Shown: positions 1 through 13,019 of the stretch, one piece after another
Position numbering within the stretch: position 1 is the first letter of the stretch
How the letters are laid out: each line of letters opens with the position of its first letter
Assembly: GCA_025996815.1 (NCBI GenBank)
Contig: BNTT01000039.1
Location: 1 to 23,073 of the forward strand
Length of the DNA: 23,073 nucleotides
Reading direction: 5' to 3'
Origin: Bacteroidia bacterium
GTDB lineage: Bacteria; Bacteroidota; Bacteroidia; Bacteroidales; Azobacteroidaceae
Notes under the pieces: generated by a model
The model's database searches: none
What the model saw: the letters and a program-made list of their open reading frames with translations, nothing else
What the model was told of the DNA's origin: nothing
Position numbers and translations under genes: made by a program

Positions 1-1
1 C

Positions 2-1390
2 GACGACAATGGGCAAACTCGATTTGCAGTGGCTGCTAATGCCGGCTCGCAATGGGTGGCTCCCGACCACGCAGGCGACCCAGCCGGCACTCAGTGCTTT
101 ACCGATAAGACGCATGACGGCATAGAATGGGTGTTTGAGCCGGCGAAGTTCCGCATCAAAAACGTGGCTACCGACTTATACATGACCAATGTGGACGGTG
201 TTTTGAAAATTGCGGCGAGCAGCGAAACCGGCGAAGGGCAGATTTTCAAGATAGATAAAGACGAGTCCGATGCCGACCATTTCAACATTTCGGTTGGTGG
301 CAAATATCTGACACAACACGCCAGCGAGGCATGGACAGTCATTTTTGGAACCAATGCCGCCGAGCCAAAAGCCGAATGGCTCATCGCCACTACCGACGGG
401 CAAACCAAAATACAGGCATTGGGCTTTGCCGGAGGTGACCAATTTTTGGCACCACAGGCAGATGCTGCGGCTTCCACCATTTATGCAGACACCAAAGGCT
501 CGCGCTTGGAATGGCTCTTGGAGGCAACCAGCGGCGGCGGAGTAGTCGAAATTGCGGCACTCGTGCCGGCAGACGGTGCATCAAGTGCCATGCCCGATGA
601 TGGCATCACGGTTACTTTCAACAAACCGATAGCCGCCAAAGGCGATTTAGGCAGCATCACGATAACGAACGTGGCTACCGGCAATCCATTGGCAGGCGTG
701 CTCGGTGTCATTGCGGGGAAAGTCCTGACCATCAATCACACTGCCCCCCTGGCACTCAAAGCCACCTACACGGTGAACATTCCGGCAGGCGTTATTACAG
801 GTTACGATGATGCCATCACATGGACGTTTACCGTGGCGAGCAACCCGTATGGGGTGAAAATACTCTCGCTCACCCCCGCAGACGGCGCATCGGCAACTGC
901 CGTGAACACACCCATCGAAGTGCTGTTCAACAAAAACATCCCCTACGCCGATGAACTCACCGGCATCTCCATCAAGGATGCGAGCGGCAACCCCATAGCA
1001 GGCGTATCCGGACAGGCATTGTTTAGCAAACTATTCATCAAATACAGCGCATTGCAGTCGTCCACGACTTATTCTGTGGAGGTGGCGGAAAACGTTTTAG
1101 CGCAGTATCCCGATGCCATTGCATGGTCATTCACAACGGGCACCGGCACCGGAACAGGCAATGTGACAGTCGCCACAACAGTCTATCCAACCATAACCGG
1201 CGACAACGTGACGGTGGGAACAGAAGCCCCCGCTTCCATCCGGGTATTCAACCTTTCCGGACAATCCCTCGCCGCGTATGCCTCGCAGGGCACGCAAATA
1301 GTGAGCCTGAGCAACTATCCAAGCGGAGTCTATCTCCTGAAGATAACGGTGAATGGTCGGGTTTCGACACATAAGGTAATAAAAAAATAA
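2..1390 (+). CDS. Type IX secretion cargo protein with two Ig-like (SWM/Big_5-type) domains, 5' partial
   Basis: The frame is open to the left edge of the window, so the true start lies outside; a GTG at 29 is only an internal codon. From about nt 150 to 535 the protein has a repetitive, aromatic-rich pattern (FRIKNVATDLYMTN, GGKYLTQHAS, GGDQFLAPQ) that resembles a ricin-type beta-trefoil or lectin fold; this is tentative. Two homologous Ig-like modules follow (nt about 542-840 and 848-1137), each opening with a LxPADGAS motif and closing with W-T/S-F-T. A Gly-Thr linker then leads to a typical type IX sorting domain (nt about 1165-1387; IRVFNLSGQ, YPSGVYLLKI, ending THKVIKK). Proteins with this tail cross the outer membrane through type IX secretion and are released or surface-anchored. 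The gene sits 6 bp before the glycosidase gene, so a polysaccharide-binding or -degrading role is inferred. The catalytic part, if any, is outside the window. Confidence 0.85.
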   Translation, partial: DDNGQTRFAVAANAGSQWVAPDHAGDPAGTQCFTDKTHDGIEWVFEPAKFRIKNVATDLYMTNVDGVLKIAASSETGEGQIFKIDKDESDADHFNISVGGKYLTQHASEAWTVIFGTNAAEPKAEWLIATTDGQTKIQALGFAGGDQFLAPQADAAASTIYADTKGSRLEWLLEATSGGGVVEIAALVPADGASSAMPDDGITVTFNKPIAAKGDLGSITITNVATGNPLAGVLGVIAGKVLTINHTAPLALKATYTVNIPAGVITGYDDAITWTFTVASNPYGVKILSLTPADGASATAVNTPIEVLFNKNIPYADELTGISIKDASGNPIAGVSGQALFSKLFIKYSALQSSTTYSVEVAENVLAQYPDAIAWSFTTGTGTGTGNVTVATTVYPTITGDNVTVGTEAPASIRVFNLSGQSLAAYASQGTQIVSLSNYPSGVYLLKITVNGRVSTHKVIKK

Positions 1391-1396
1391 ACGATT

Positions 1397-6374
<4,978 letters not shown>

Positions 6375-6392
6375 CGAATTGGCAGACCACAT

Positions 6393-6449
6393 AGACTTGT
6401 TCATTAGTAACGAATAGATTTGTTCGCTACTAATGAGCAAGTTTTTTTG
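6393..6449 (+). terminator. Rho-independent-type terminator after the glycosidase operon
   Basis: ACTTGTTCATTAGTA (6395-6409) pairs with TACTAATGAGCAAGT (6428-6442) over 15 bp with one G-T wobble. After one mismatch the stem continues with CGAA/TTCG around an 8-base loop. Seven T residues end the element at 6448. It starts 18 bp after the beta-galactosidase stop. Confidence 0.85.
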
Positions 6450-6542
6450 TTGTTTACAGGAAAATATATGTCGGAAATGTTAAAAATTTATAAACTTCGT
6501 GAAATGAGTGCATTTTTATTAGGTGGCTGATAGAAAAATGGT

Positions 6543-6550
6543 TACTTTTG
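6543..6550 (+). promoter_or_regulatory. Putative Bacteroidota -7 element of hicAB
   Basis: TACTTTTG matches the TAnnTTTG -7 consensus and lies 34 bp before the hicA start. No convincing TTTG -33 element stands at the usual distance; only the T-rich stretch 6512-6520 is present. The assignment is therefore tentative. Confidence 0.4.
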
Positions 6551-6584
6551 TGGTGAAATTAATTGGTATGATTAAGTAGTTGAA

Positions 6585-6773
6585 ATGAGAGGAAGTGAGG
6601 TCTTACGCAGATTGATAAAAAACGGTTGTTTTCTTGATGAGCAAGGTTCACGACACGGATGGTGGTATAGTCCGATAACGGATTTACATTTTCCTGTTCC
6701 GCGCCACCCATCGCAAGAGATACCTACCGGAACGCTGCAAAACATTTCTAAACTATCCGGAGTTAAGTTTTAA
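6585..6773 (+). CDS. hicA: HicA-family mRNA interferase toxin
   Basis: The 62-residue product has the full length and pattern of a HicA/YcfA-type toxin: an N-terminal helix (SEVLRRLIKNGC), the loop with the conserved histidine (H24 in GSRHGWWYSP), and the C-terminal PRHPSQEIPTGTLQNISK stretch typical of Bacteroidota HicA. HicA proteins adopt a double-stranded-RNA-binding-like fold and cleave mRNA until bound by HicB. The antitoxin gene starts 12 bp downstream, in the toxin-first order usual for hicAB. Base composition is clearly more AT-rich than the glycosidase genes to the left, which suggests later acquisition. All features expected of an active toxin appear present, which matters because the partner looks altered. 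Confidence 0.85.
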   Translation: MRGSEVLRRLIKNGCFLDEQGSRHGWWYSPITDLHFPVPRHPSQEIPTGTLQNISKLSGVKF

Positions 6774-6785
6774 AACAAAAAGAAT

Positions 6786-7133
6786 ATGAAACAGAAAGTA
6801 AAAGTGATTGTAGAAAAAGGCTCAGACAATAAGTTTAGTGCTTATATGGATTGTGAAGCTTTTGACAATGGATTTGGTTTGTTGGGATATGGAAATACCG
6901 CGCGCGATGCTATTAAAGATTTTTATATTTCCTACGAAGAAGCCAAAGAGATAATGCCTAAAAAAGGGAAAGAAGTGCCTGATTTTGAATTTGATATTCA
7001 ATATGATGTTTGTGCATTTCTTGACTATTATTCCGGCGGACTTCATCGTCCGAAACCAAACACCACACACCGGATACAGGAAAATGTTCGCCATTTTGCA
7101 GAGAATCTAAGCCAAGTGCAACTCGTCAATTGA
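6786..7133 (+). CDS. hicB: HicB-family antitoxin with an apparent internal deletion of the DNA-binding domain
   Basis: Residues 1-75 form the HicB partial RNase H-like fold (KVKVIVEKGSDNKFSAYMDC, GYGNTARDAIKDFYISYEEAKE), the part that in characterised pairs blocks HicA. Bacteroidota HicB proteins normally continue with FDxxxFLxYYS, then a helix-turn-helix (LxxLTGINxxQLSHYASG), then a final helix (KIQxxLHxFAxELSxVQLV). Here the text passes from FLDYYSG (about 79-85) straight to GLHRPKPNTTHRIQE and ends AENLSQVQLVN. The recognition region of roughly 25-30 residues is missing while both flanks are kept in frame. At 115 residues the protein is shorter than the usual length of about 135-145. It probably still binds the toxin but may not repress its own promoter. 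Family assignment is good; the deletion is inferred from recollected family patterns. Confidence 0.8.
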   Translation: MKQKVKVIVEKGSDNKFSAYMDCEAFDNGFGLLGYGNTARDAIKDFYISYEEAKEIMPKKGKEVPDFEFDIQYDVCAFLDYYSGGLHRPKPNTTHRIQENVRHFAENLSQVQLVN

Positions 7134-7168
7134 CTTGAACTATAAATGAGTTGGAAAATCAGGGCTTT

Positions 7169-7196
7169 TTTGTTTGAAAAATTTATTGTACCTTTG
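7169..7196 (+). promoter_or_regulatory. Putative Bacteroidota promoter of the adaptor-tolC-apbE operon
   Basis: TACCTTTG at 7189-7196 matches the TAnnTTTG -7 element exactly. TTTG at 7169-7172 could serve as the -33 element, although the 16-bp gap is a little short. Transcription would begin near 7203, giving a leader of about 24 nt before the ATG at 7227. Confidence 0.6.
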
Positions 7197-7226
7197 CAGC
7201 GTGGAAATTTCTATTAAATATAATGT

Positions 7227-8348
7227 ATGAAGCAGATTGGTAAGTATGTGCTGTTTGGGTTGATTGGCGCGATTGTTCTGTCCACTTTTTGGTTTCTTTG
7301 GAAGAAGTCGCAGCCGGTGGTCGTGGTGTATGAGATTGTGTCGCCGAAGGTGGGGACGATTGTGAATAAGACGATTGCTACCGGCAAGGTGGAGCCTCGC
7401 GATGAGATTCTTATCAAGCCGCAGATTTCGGGTATTGTTTCGAGCATCTTGAAGGAGGCGGGGCAGATGATTGAGGTGGGCGAAGTGATTGCCGTTGTCA
7501 AGGTGATTCCGGAAATGGGGCAACTCAACTCCGCCGAATCGCGCGTGCATATCGCCTCTCTCACGCTCAAACAGGTGGAAACGGAATACGACCGCCAACT
7601 CCAACTGTTCAACGCCAATGTAATCTCGCAGGAGGAATTTGACCGCACCGAAACGGAGTATCAAAAAGCACAGGAAGAAAAAATCAACGCTCAGGATGCT
7701 TTGGACATTGTTAAAAACGGTGTGTCGAAGAAATACGCCAGTTTGAGCAACACGCAGATACGTGCCACCATCGCTGGGATGATACTCGACGTGCCCATCA
7801 AGGAGGGCAACTCCGTGATTCAAGCCAACACGTTTAACGACGGCACAACGATTGCCTCCATCGCCAATATGACCGACCTGATTTTTCGTGGCAATCTCGA
7901 CGAAACGGAGGTGGGCAAAGTGGAGGAAGGGATGCCTCTGGTGCTCACTATCGGTGCCATCGCCAATGAAAAATTCGATGCCGATTTGGAATATATCTCG
8001 CCCAAAGGTACCGAATCGAGCGGTGCCGTGCTGTTTGAGATTAAAGCCGCCGTGAATGGTGCCAACTCATCGTTTATTCGCTCGGGCTACAGTGCCAATG
8101 CGGAAATCGTTCTGGCAAGTGCCACGGACGTATTGACCGTCCCCGAAAGTTCGGTGGAGTTTAGCAACGACTCGGCATTTGTGTATGTCCTGACACGGGA
8201 AGAGCCGAAGCAAGAGTTTGAACGTCAGCCCATTACGGTGGGGTTGTCCGACGGCATCAATATCGAAGTAACAGGCGGAATCACCCTCCAAGAACAGTTG
8301 AGAGGCAGTGCCATCGACCCTAAAAAGAAGAAGGAGGAGAGCAAATGA
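7227..8348 (+). CDS. Periplasmic adaptor (HlyD/MacA-type membrane fusion protein)
   Basis: The protein has an N-terminal membrane anchor (about 8-25, VLFGLIGAIVLSTFWFLW), then a first lipoyl half (ATGKVEPRDEILIKPQISGIVSSILKEAGQMIEVGEVIAVV), an alpha-helical hairpin (about 93-165), the second lipoyl half, a beta-barrel with IANMTDLIFRGNLDETEVGKVEEGM, and a membrane-proximal domain (LTVPESSVEF...ITVGLSDG). Such adaptors bridge an inner-membrane transporter to a TolC-type outer-membrane channel. Its stop overlaps the downstream tolC start by 4 bp (ATGA), so the two are translationally coupled. No ATPase or permease gene lies in this operon; in relatives of the MacA group these usually sit nearby. 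The C-terminal tail (PKKKKEESK) is charged and probably disordered. The start is set by the ATG 30 bp after the TACCTTTG element. Confidence 0.87.
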   Translation: MKQIGKYVLFGLIGAIVLSTFWFLWKKSQPVVVVYEIVSPKVGTIVNKTIATGKVEPRDEILIKPQISGIVSSILKEAGQMIEVGEVIAVVKVIPEMGQLNSAESRVHIASLTLKQVETEYDRQLQLFNANVISQEEFDRTETEYQKAQEEKINAQDALDIVKNGVSKKYASLSNTQIRATIAGMILDVPIKEGNSVIQANTFNDGTTIASIANMTDLIFRGNLDETEVGKVEEGMPLVLTIGAIANEKFDADLEYISPKGTESSGAVLFEIKAAVNGANSSFIRSGYSANAEIVLASATDVLTVPESSVEFSNDSAFVYVLTREEPKQEFERQPITVGLSDGINIEVTGGITLQEQLRGSAIDPKKKKEESK

Positions 8349-9751
8349 AACACATCACTAACGTCATTAGCATCATTAACGTCATTAACGTCATTGCGGG
8401 CTTGACCCGCAATCCCCTCAAACCGATGGCTGTAGCCTTTTGTCTGCTGTTTCCAATCGCATCGCCGGCTCAAAAGGTGTGGACTTTGGAGGAATGTATC
8501 AAGCAGGCGCAGGATTTTAATATCGACATTAAGCAGCGGGAGTTGCAGATAGAAACCGCCGAAGTGGATTTGCACACGTCGCGGATGAGCCGTTTGCCCA
8601 ACCTCAACGCGAGTATCGGCGACAATGTGAGTATGGGTCGCGCGCAAATTGACGATGGCAGTGCTACTCCGCGAATTACTACGCAAACAACATCCAATAC
8701 AAGTGCCTCTCTTGGCGCGTCTATGCCGATTTTCACCGGTTTCCGCATCTCGAACGAAGTTGCACGCGACAAATTGGACGTGGAGGCGGCTTACGAAAAT
8801 CTGAATAAAGCCAAAGAGGATTTGGCAATCAACGTGACCGGACAGTTTTTGCAGGTGCTTTTTTCCAAAGAAACGTTGAAAATCAACGAGGAGCAACTTT
8901 TTTTAAGTAAAAATCAGGCAGAAAAAACCGAATTGATGGTCAATGCGGGCAAGGTGGCACGGGCGGAACTGTCTGACGTTCAGGCACAAGTGTCGAAAGA
9001 CCAGGTCGCCGTGGTGGAAGCAAGAAACAACCTCAATTTGGCTTTGCTGAATTTGGCGCAATTTTTGGAACTCGATTTCACGCCCGATTTTGATGTGGCT
9101 GCTCCCAATGCCGTGCAAATAACCGTGCAAAGCGAGGCATTGACACCCCCCTCGATGCTCTACGGCGAGGCGGTGGGCATCAAGCCGGTTATCAAAGAGC
9201 AGGAATTTCGGTTGCAGAGTGCCGAAAAAGCGATAAGTATTGCACAATCGGCGAATTTACCCACTCTGGGTTTGGATATGGGCGTTTCCACGAGCTATTT
9301 TTACACTTTTGACGGAGTGAAGAACGTGCCTATTGCCGAGCAACTAAAAAACAGGTTGAACGAATACGTTGGTCTAAGTCTGCAAATCCCAATATTCAAC
9401 CGTTTCGCCACCCATAATCAAATCAAAAAAGCCCGTATCAATGTTGAGAGCCAACAATTTGCGCTGGACAATGCAAAAAAGACGCTCTACAAAGAAATTC
9501 AAACAGCCTACCAAAATGCGCTGGCAGCCGTCGAAAAATACAAGGCATCCGAAGTGGCAATGAGGGCAACAGAGGAGTCGTATCGCGGTGCCACCGAACG
9601 CTACGAAACAGGGAAAATATCCATTTTCGAGTTCAACGAAGCAAAAACCAAATGGAAGCAAACCCAAGTGGACTGCGTCCAAACAAAATACGAATACGTC
9701 TTCCGCACCAAAATTTTGGATTTCTACGCCAATCGCCCGATTAGTCTGTAA
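8345..9751 (+). CDS. TolC-family outer-membrane efflux protein with repeat-derived N-terminus
   Basis: Two outer-membrane-factor repeats are visible: one opens with KVWTLEECIKQAQDFNIDIK, and both contain long amphipathic helices with strand segments such as SASLGASMPIFTGFRISN and VGLSLQIPIFNRFATHNQIKKA. Trimers of such proteins form the beta-barrel and periplasmic tunnel through which the adaptor-linked pump expels substrates. The ATG overlaps the adaptor stop by 4 bp, which decides the start. Oddity: the stretch before the hydrophobic signal core (AVAFCLLFPIASPAQ) is encoded by five 9-base units and a small hairpin, giving HIT-NVI-SII-NVI-NVI-AGLTRNP. A later ATG at 8426 would remove this but leave no positively charged n-region, so the upstream start is preferred. 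Signal function with the inserted segment is untested. apbE follows after one base. Confidence 0.88.
   Translation: MKHITNVISIINVINVIAGLTRNPLKPMAVAFCLLFPIASPAQKVWTLEECIKQAQDFNIDIKQRELQIETAEVDLHTSRMSRLPNLNASIGDNVSMGRAQIDDGSATPRITTQTTSNTSASLGASMPIFTGFRISNEVARDKLDVEAAYENLNKAKEDLAINVTGQFLQVLFSKETLKINEEQLFLSKNQAEKTELMVNAGKVARAELSDVQAQVSKDQVAVVEARNNLNLALLNLAQFLELDFTPDFDVAAPNAVQITVQSEALTPPSMLYGEAVGIKPVIKEQEFRLQSAEKAISIAQSANLPTLGLDMGVSTSYFYTFDGVKNVPIAEQLKNRLNEYVGLSLQIPIFNRFATHNQIKKARINVESQQFALDNAKKTLYKEIQTAYQNALAAVEKYKASEVAMRATEESYRGATERYETGKISIFEFNEAKTKWKQTQVDCVQTKYEYVFRTKILDFYANRPISL
8351..8413. repeat. 9-base tandem array plus GC-rich hairpin inside the tolC signal-peptide region
   Basis: Units are CACATCACT (8351), AACGTCATT (8360), AGCATCATT (8369), AACGTCATT (8378) and AACGTCATT (8387). 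The last unit merges into ATTGCGGG (8393-8400), which pairs with CCCGCAAT (8406-8413) across the loop CTTGA. The hairpin part resembles a dispersed bacterial repeat whose translation reads AGLTRNP. Confidence 0.8.
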
Positions 9752-9752
9752 G

Positions 9753-10694
9753 ATGAACAAAACACGCTTATATCTTGCCCTGCTCGTCCTGCTCGCATCT
9801 TGCAGCACCCCTGAGCGGTATTACCTCACCGAAGGCGCGATTTTTCATACAACGGCACACATCAAATACCTCTACCACAGGGATTTGGGCGAGGAGATTT
9901 ATGCGCGGTTAGACAGTTTCGACCTGTCGCTCAACCCGTTTAATCCGCAGTCGATTATATACAAGGTCAATCACAACGAGCCGGTGGAGGTGGACGATTG
10001 GTTTATTACTGTTTTTAACAAGGCGCAGGAGATTTCTGCGCTCACCGGCGGGGCTTACGACATCACTTGTGCGCCGCTGATTAGCCTCTGGGGGTTTGGC
10101 ACCGACCATTTGGGCGAGCCTACTGTGCACGCCATCGACAGCATCCGGGCGTTTGTGGGCTACCGGAAAGTGCGGTTAGACGGTCGCCGCGTGGTGAAAG
10201 CCGACCCGCGCGTGCAACTCAATGCCTCGTCGCTCGCCAAGGGATATGCCGTCGATTTGATTGCCGAACTGCTTGAAAGTCAAGGCATTGCCGATTATGT
10301 GGTCGAAATAGGCGGCGAGGTGCGCGCACACGGTGTCAATCCCAAAGGCGATGAGTGGCGCATCGGAATTTCCAAGCCGCCCGACGACACCACGGGCACC
10401 ACGCAGGAGCAAATGGAGGTCGTGAGCCTCCACAACACGTCGATTGCCACTTCGGGCAACTACCGCAACTATTACGTCCGCGACGGCAAAAAGGTGGCTC
10501 ACACCATCAATCCGCTGACGGGCTACCCCGCGCAGACCGACCTCCTGAGCGTGTCCATCTTCTATCCCGACTGCCTCACCGCCGATGCCGTAGCCACCGC
10601 CTGTATGGTGATTGGCTCCGACAGTGCGCAAGTGCTGATTTCCCGCTTTCAGGGGATGACAAACATCAACTATTCAACGACTTCGCCGGATTAG
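9753..10694 (+). CDS. apbE: ApbE-type FAD:protein FMN transferase lipoprotein, short C-terminus
   Basis: A lipoprotein signal (MNKTRLYLALLVLLASC, Cys17) places it on the periplasmic face. ApbE moves FMN from FAD onto a Thr/Ser of target flavoproteins such as Rnf/Nqr subunits. Hallmarks present are NASSLAKGYAVD, the VEIGGEVRAHG segment, HTINPLTGYPA and the acidic-alanine pattern CLTADAVATACMVIG. The ATG at 9753 follows the tolC stop (9751) by one base and is followed directly by a good lipoprotein signal; an in-frame ATG at 9588 lies inside tolC and is rejected. The protein stops at RFQGMTNINYSTTSPD, where relatives continue about 15-20 residues with an EAYFIY-like strand. The last 29 bases overlap the 3' end of the convergent permease gene, suggesting the end was lost in a rearrangement. 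No flavoprotein target was recognised in the window. Confidence 0.88.
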   Translation: MNKTRLYLALLVLLASCSTPERYYLTEGAIFHTTAHIKYLYHRDLGEEIYARLDSFDLSLNPFNPQSIIYKVNHNEPVEVDDWFITVFNKAQEISALTGGAYDITCAPLISLWGFGTDHLGEPTVHAIDSIRAFVGYRKVRLDGRRVVKADPRVQLNASSLAKGYAVDLIAELLESQGIADYVVEIGGEVRAHGVNPKGDEWRIGISKPPDDTTGTTQEQMEVVSLHNTSIATSGNYRNYYVRDGKKVAHTINPLTGYPAQTDLLSVSIFYPDCLTADAVATACMVIGSDSAQVLISRFQGMTNINYSTTSPD

Positions 10695-12999
10695 CATTCG
10701 TAGCGATGCGGCTTTGCCAATACACGGAAATGAACGCCACCAAAAAGCAGAACAGTCCGGCGGCGATGAATATCCACGGGCTAAGACTGATTCGATAGGC
10801 ATAATCGTCTAACCATTGCCGCATGATGTACCAAATGATGGGCACTGCTATCACAAACGCAATCAGGACGTAGGTCAAGAAGACCTGTACCAGTTCGGAC
10901 AATACTTTGAAATTTTCCGCACCGTGTACTTTGCGGATGGCAATTTCTTTGGTGCGCTGCCTCACGAAATAGGTGGACATGGCAATCAATCCCAGCAGGG
11001 AAATCAGAATGGCTATTATCGTGAAAATGATGACGATAGTGGAAATTCTTTTTTGCGCCGCAAAGGATTCTGCCACTTGTTGGTCGATAAATTTCCCGCT
11101 AAAATCTAATTCTGTAATCCGCTCGTACACTGCTTTTACTTGATTGTATGCAGCCATGGGGTCGCCCTGTACTTCAACCAATACATTCCATGGATAATCA
11201 TACTCGCCTTCAAATGTGCTGTAACCAAACTGGACGGGCGACAAACTGTGCGTGATATTGCCCAATTGAATATCTTTGATAATGCCTGCAATGGGAATTT
11301 CACCGCCGCCTTCAAATTTCACTGCCGGAGCATCTTCGGACAGTTCGGTTTCCTTTAAAGCCTGTTGGCTGAGGTAACGGCTATTTGCCACGCTCGAATG
11401 ATTTTCCCGCAGTATTTGCAAGCCGAGCATATCAAAATAGGCACTGTCGCCGATTAAAATTTGAAAGGATACATTTTTTCCATTCGATAATACCATCGTG
11501 TTGTTATTGCCTCTATTAAAAGGTGTGCCCTGCGCAAGTGCCACCTGTTTCACGGAAGCCAATTGCTTGGTTTCGTTCACAAAAGTGGCTCGTTGTTCTC
11601 TGCTTTCAAAATTCCAAGCCCATAAATCCAATATATTGACGGTGTTATATCCCAGCGGTGCGTGAATCAGATGTTGGGTTTGCGCCGTCATCGTGATGGA
11701 TGCCACCAGCAGCATTACCGTGATGATATTTTGGAAAATGATAAAAAAGCGACTGAACACCATTTTGTTTCTTCGACCGAAACTTCCTTTGGTAATCTCT
11801 ATCGGCTGCACTTTGGAAATAATCGCCGCAGGCAACCAGCCCGAAATGGCACCTAAAATCACGATACTTCCAAGCGAAATCAAGATGCCGGAGGGAGTTA
11901 TGGCATCGGCAAGATATAATTTCGTTTCAAGAAGTGTATTCGCATACGGCACACAAGGCACCGCCAGCAACAACGCCAGCAGAAAAGCAATCAAACATAA
12001 AAGCGTTGATTCCAATATCAGACGGGCAAACACTTCCCGTTGTGAAGAGCCTAACAATCGGCGAACAGCCATCTCTTTTGCCCTGAATCCGGCTTGCGCC
12101 GCTGTCAAGTTGATGTAATTGATAACAGCAAACAGCAGTATCAACAGTCCGACCGACATCAGTATCATCACAAACTTCCAATCGCCGTGCTGTAACTCGC
12201 CCCCTCTTATGTCTGAAAAATAAGTCTCTTTCAGTGGGGTAAACGTTACGGCAGTGCGTATCTCTCTTTTATATATCCAATAGATTTCCTTGAAATAGGC
12301 GAGCATATCGTCGGCTTTTGCCTGCACATTTGCGCCTTCTTTTTCCATCAGAAAAATATAAGCATCGCCGGCATTATCAAAAGATTCGCTGTCCATAGTC
12401 CAATTGAAATATTTAATATTGTCAATTCTGACTAATATATCGCAATAGGGAATGGTGGAATTTTTGATGTCGTCCATAATGCCATTGACCGTAACAATGA
12501 CGCTGTCATTCAGAGTAATCGCTTGTCCCAACGGGTCTTTGTCCCCAAAAATCTTGCGGGCAAAAGTCTTGGAGATAACCGCATAATTTCGGGCAGACAA
12601 GACTTGATTGGAATTTGCCTCATACAGTTTGAAACTGAAAAAATTGAAAAAGGTTGAATCGCTAAACAAGAGTTGAGCATTCAGTTTGGCATCCGCTATT
12701 GAAATCGTAGCGTTGTGTCGCCAAGGTATTACCGGACAAACTTTTTCTATTTCCGGATACCGTTCCTGAATATGGTCGGCTATCCGGTAGGCATTTTCCA
12801 AATCATTTTGATTGCCCAAAGCATAAATGCGGTCGCCCTTTTCGTGAAACCTATCCGTTGATAATTCCTGCACGGTATAAACCGCAATCAGAATCACGAA
12901 CATCAGCGAAACGGCTAAGCCGAACAGGTCGATAAACGTATATGCCTTGTTTTTCCCCAGAAACTTAAAAAAAGTGCGGAGGTTGAATAAATCGTTCAT
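10666..12999 (-). CDS. MacB/FtsX-type ABC transporter permease (permease 3, double-FtsX)
   Basis: The 777-residue protein shows the duplicated layout of large Bacteroidota MacB-like permeases: TM1 (about 19-42), a first periplasmic core domain, three TMs (about 272-390), another TM near 425, a second periplasmic domain, and three C-terminal TMs (about 650-770). Coupling-helix motifs KEMAVRRLLGSSQREV and KEIAIRKVHGAENFKV lie after the FtsX helices in each half; these contact the ATPase in the family. It ends in NANPAKSLNS, a typical terminus. It is the last gene of the minus-strand operon, 20 bp after the ATPase gene. Its 3' end overlaps apbE. MacB-type systems do not pump across the inner membrane but drive periplasmic substrates through TolC; the substrate here is unknown. 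Confidence 0.88.
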   Translation of the reverse strand: MNDLFNLRTFFKFLGKNKAYTFIDLFGLAVSLMFVILIAVYTVQELSTDRFHEKGDRIYALGNQNDLENAYRIADHIQERYPEIEKVCPVIPWRHNATISIADAKLNAQLLFSDSTFFNFFSFKLYEANSNQVLSARNYAVISKTFARKIFGDKDPLGQAITLNDSVIVTVNGIMDDIKNSTIPYCDILVRIDNIKYFNWTMDSESFDNAGDAYIFLMEKEGANVQAKADDMLAYFKEIYWIYKREIRTAVTFTPLKETYFSDIRGGELQHGDWKFVMILMSVGLLILLFAVINYINLTAAQAGFRAKEMAVRRLLGSSQREVFARLILESTLLCLIAFLLALLLAVPCVPYANTLLETKLYLADAITPSGILISLGSIVILGAISGWLPAAIISKVQPIEITKGSFGRRNKMVFSRFFIIFQNIITVMLLVASITMTAQTQHLIHAPLGYNTVNILDLWAWNFESREQRATFVNETKQLASVKQVALAQGTPFNRGNNNTMVLSNGKNVSFQILIGDSAYFDMLGLQILRENHSSVANSRYLSQQALKETELSEDAPAVKFEGGGEIPIAGIIKDIQLGNITHSLSPVQFGYSTFEGEYDYPWNVLVEVQGDPMAAYNQVKAVYERITELDFSGKFIDQQVAESFAAQKRISTIVIIFTIIAILISLLGLIAMSTYFVRQRTKEIAIRKVHGAENFKVLSELVQVFLTYVLIAFVIAVPIIWYIMRQWLDDYAYRISLSPWIFIAAGLFCFLVAFISVYWQSRIATNANPAKSLNS

Positions 13000-13019
13000 A
13001 ATTGTTGTTGTATTAGTGA

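Noticed and set aside
6375..6584. A small RNA or riboswitch between the beta-galactosidase and hicA
   Set aside because: Apart from the terminator hairpin and a possible -7 element no second stable structure or known aptamer pattern is visible.
8345..8428. CRISPR-like array at the tolC start
   Set aside because: The units are contiguous 9-mers without spacers and lie in coding sequence, so this is a simple tandem repeat.
9588..9752. Extended N-terminus of ApbE starting inside tolC
   Set aside because: The extension overlaps conserved TolC coding sequence in another frame, and a textbook lipoprotein signal starts at 9753.
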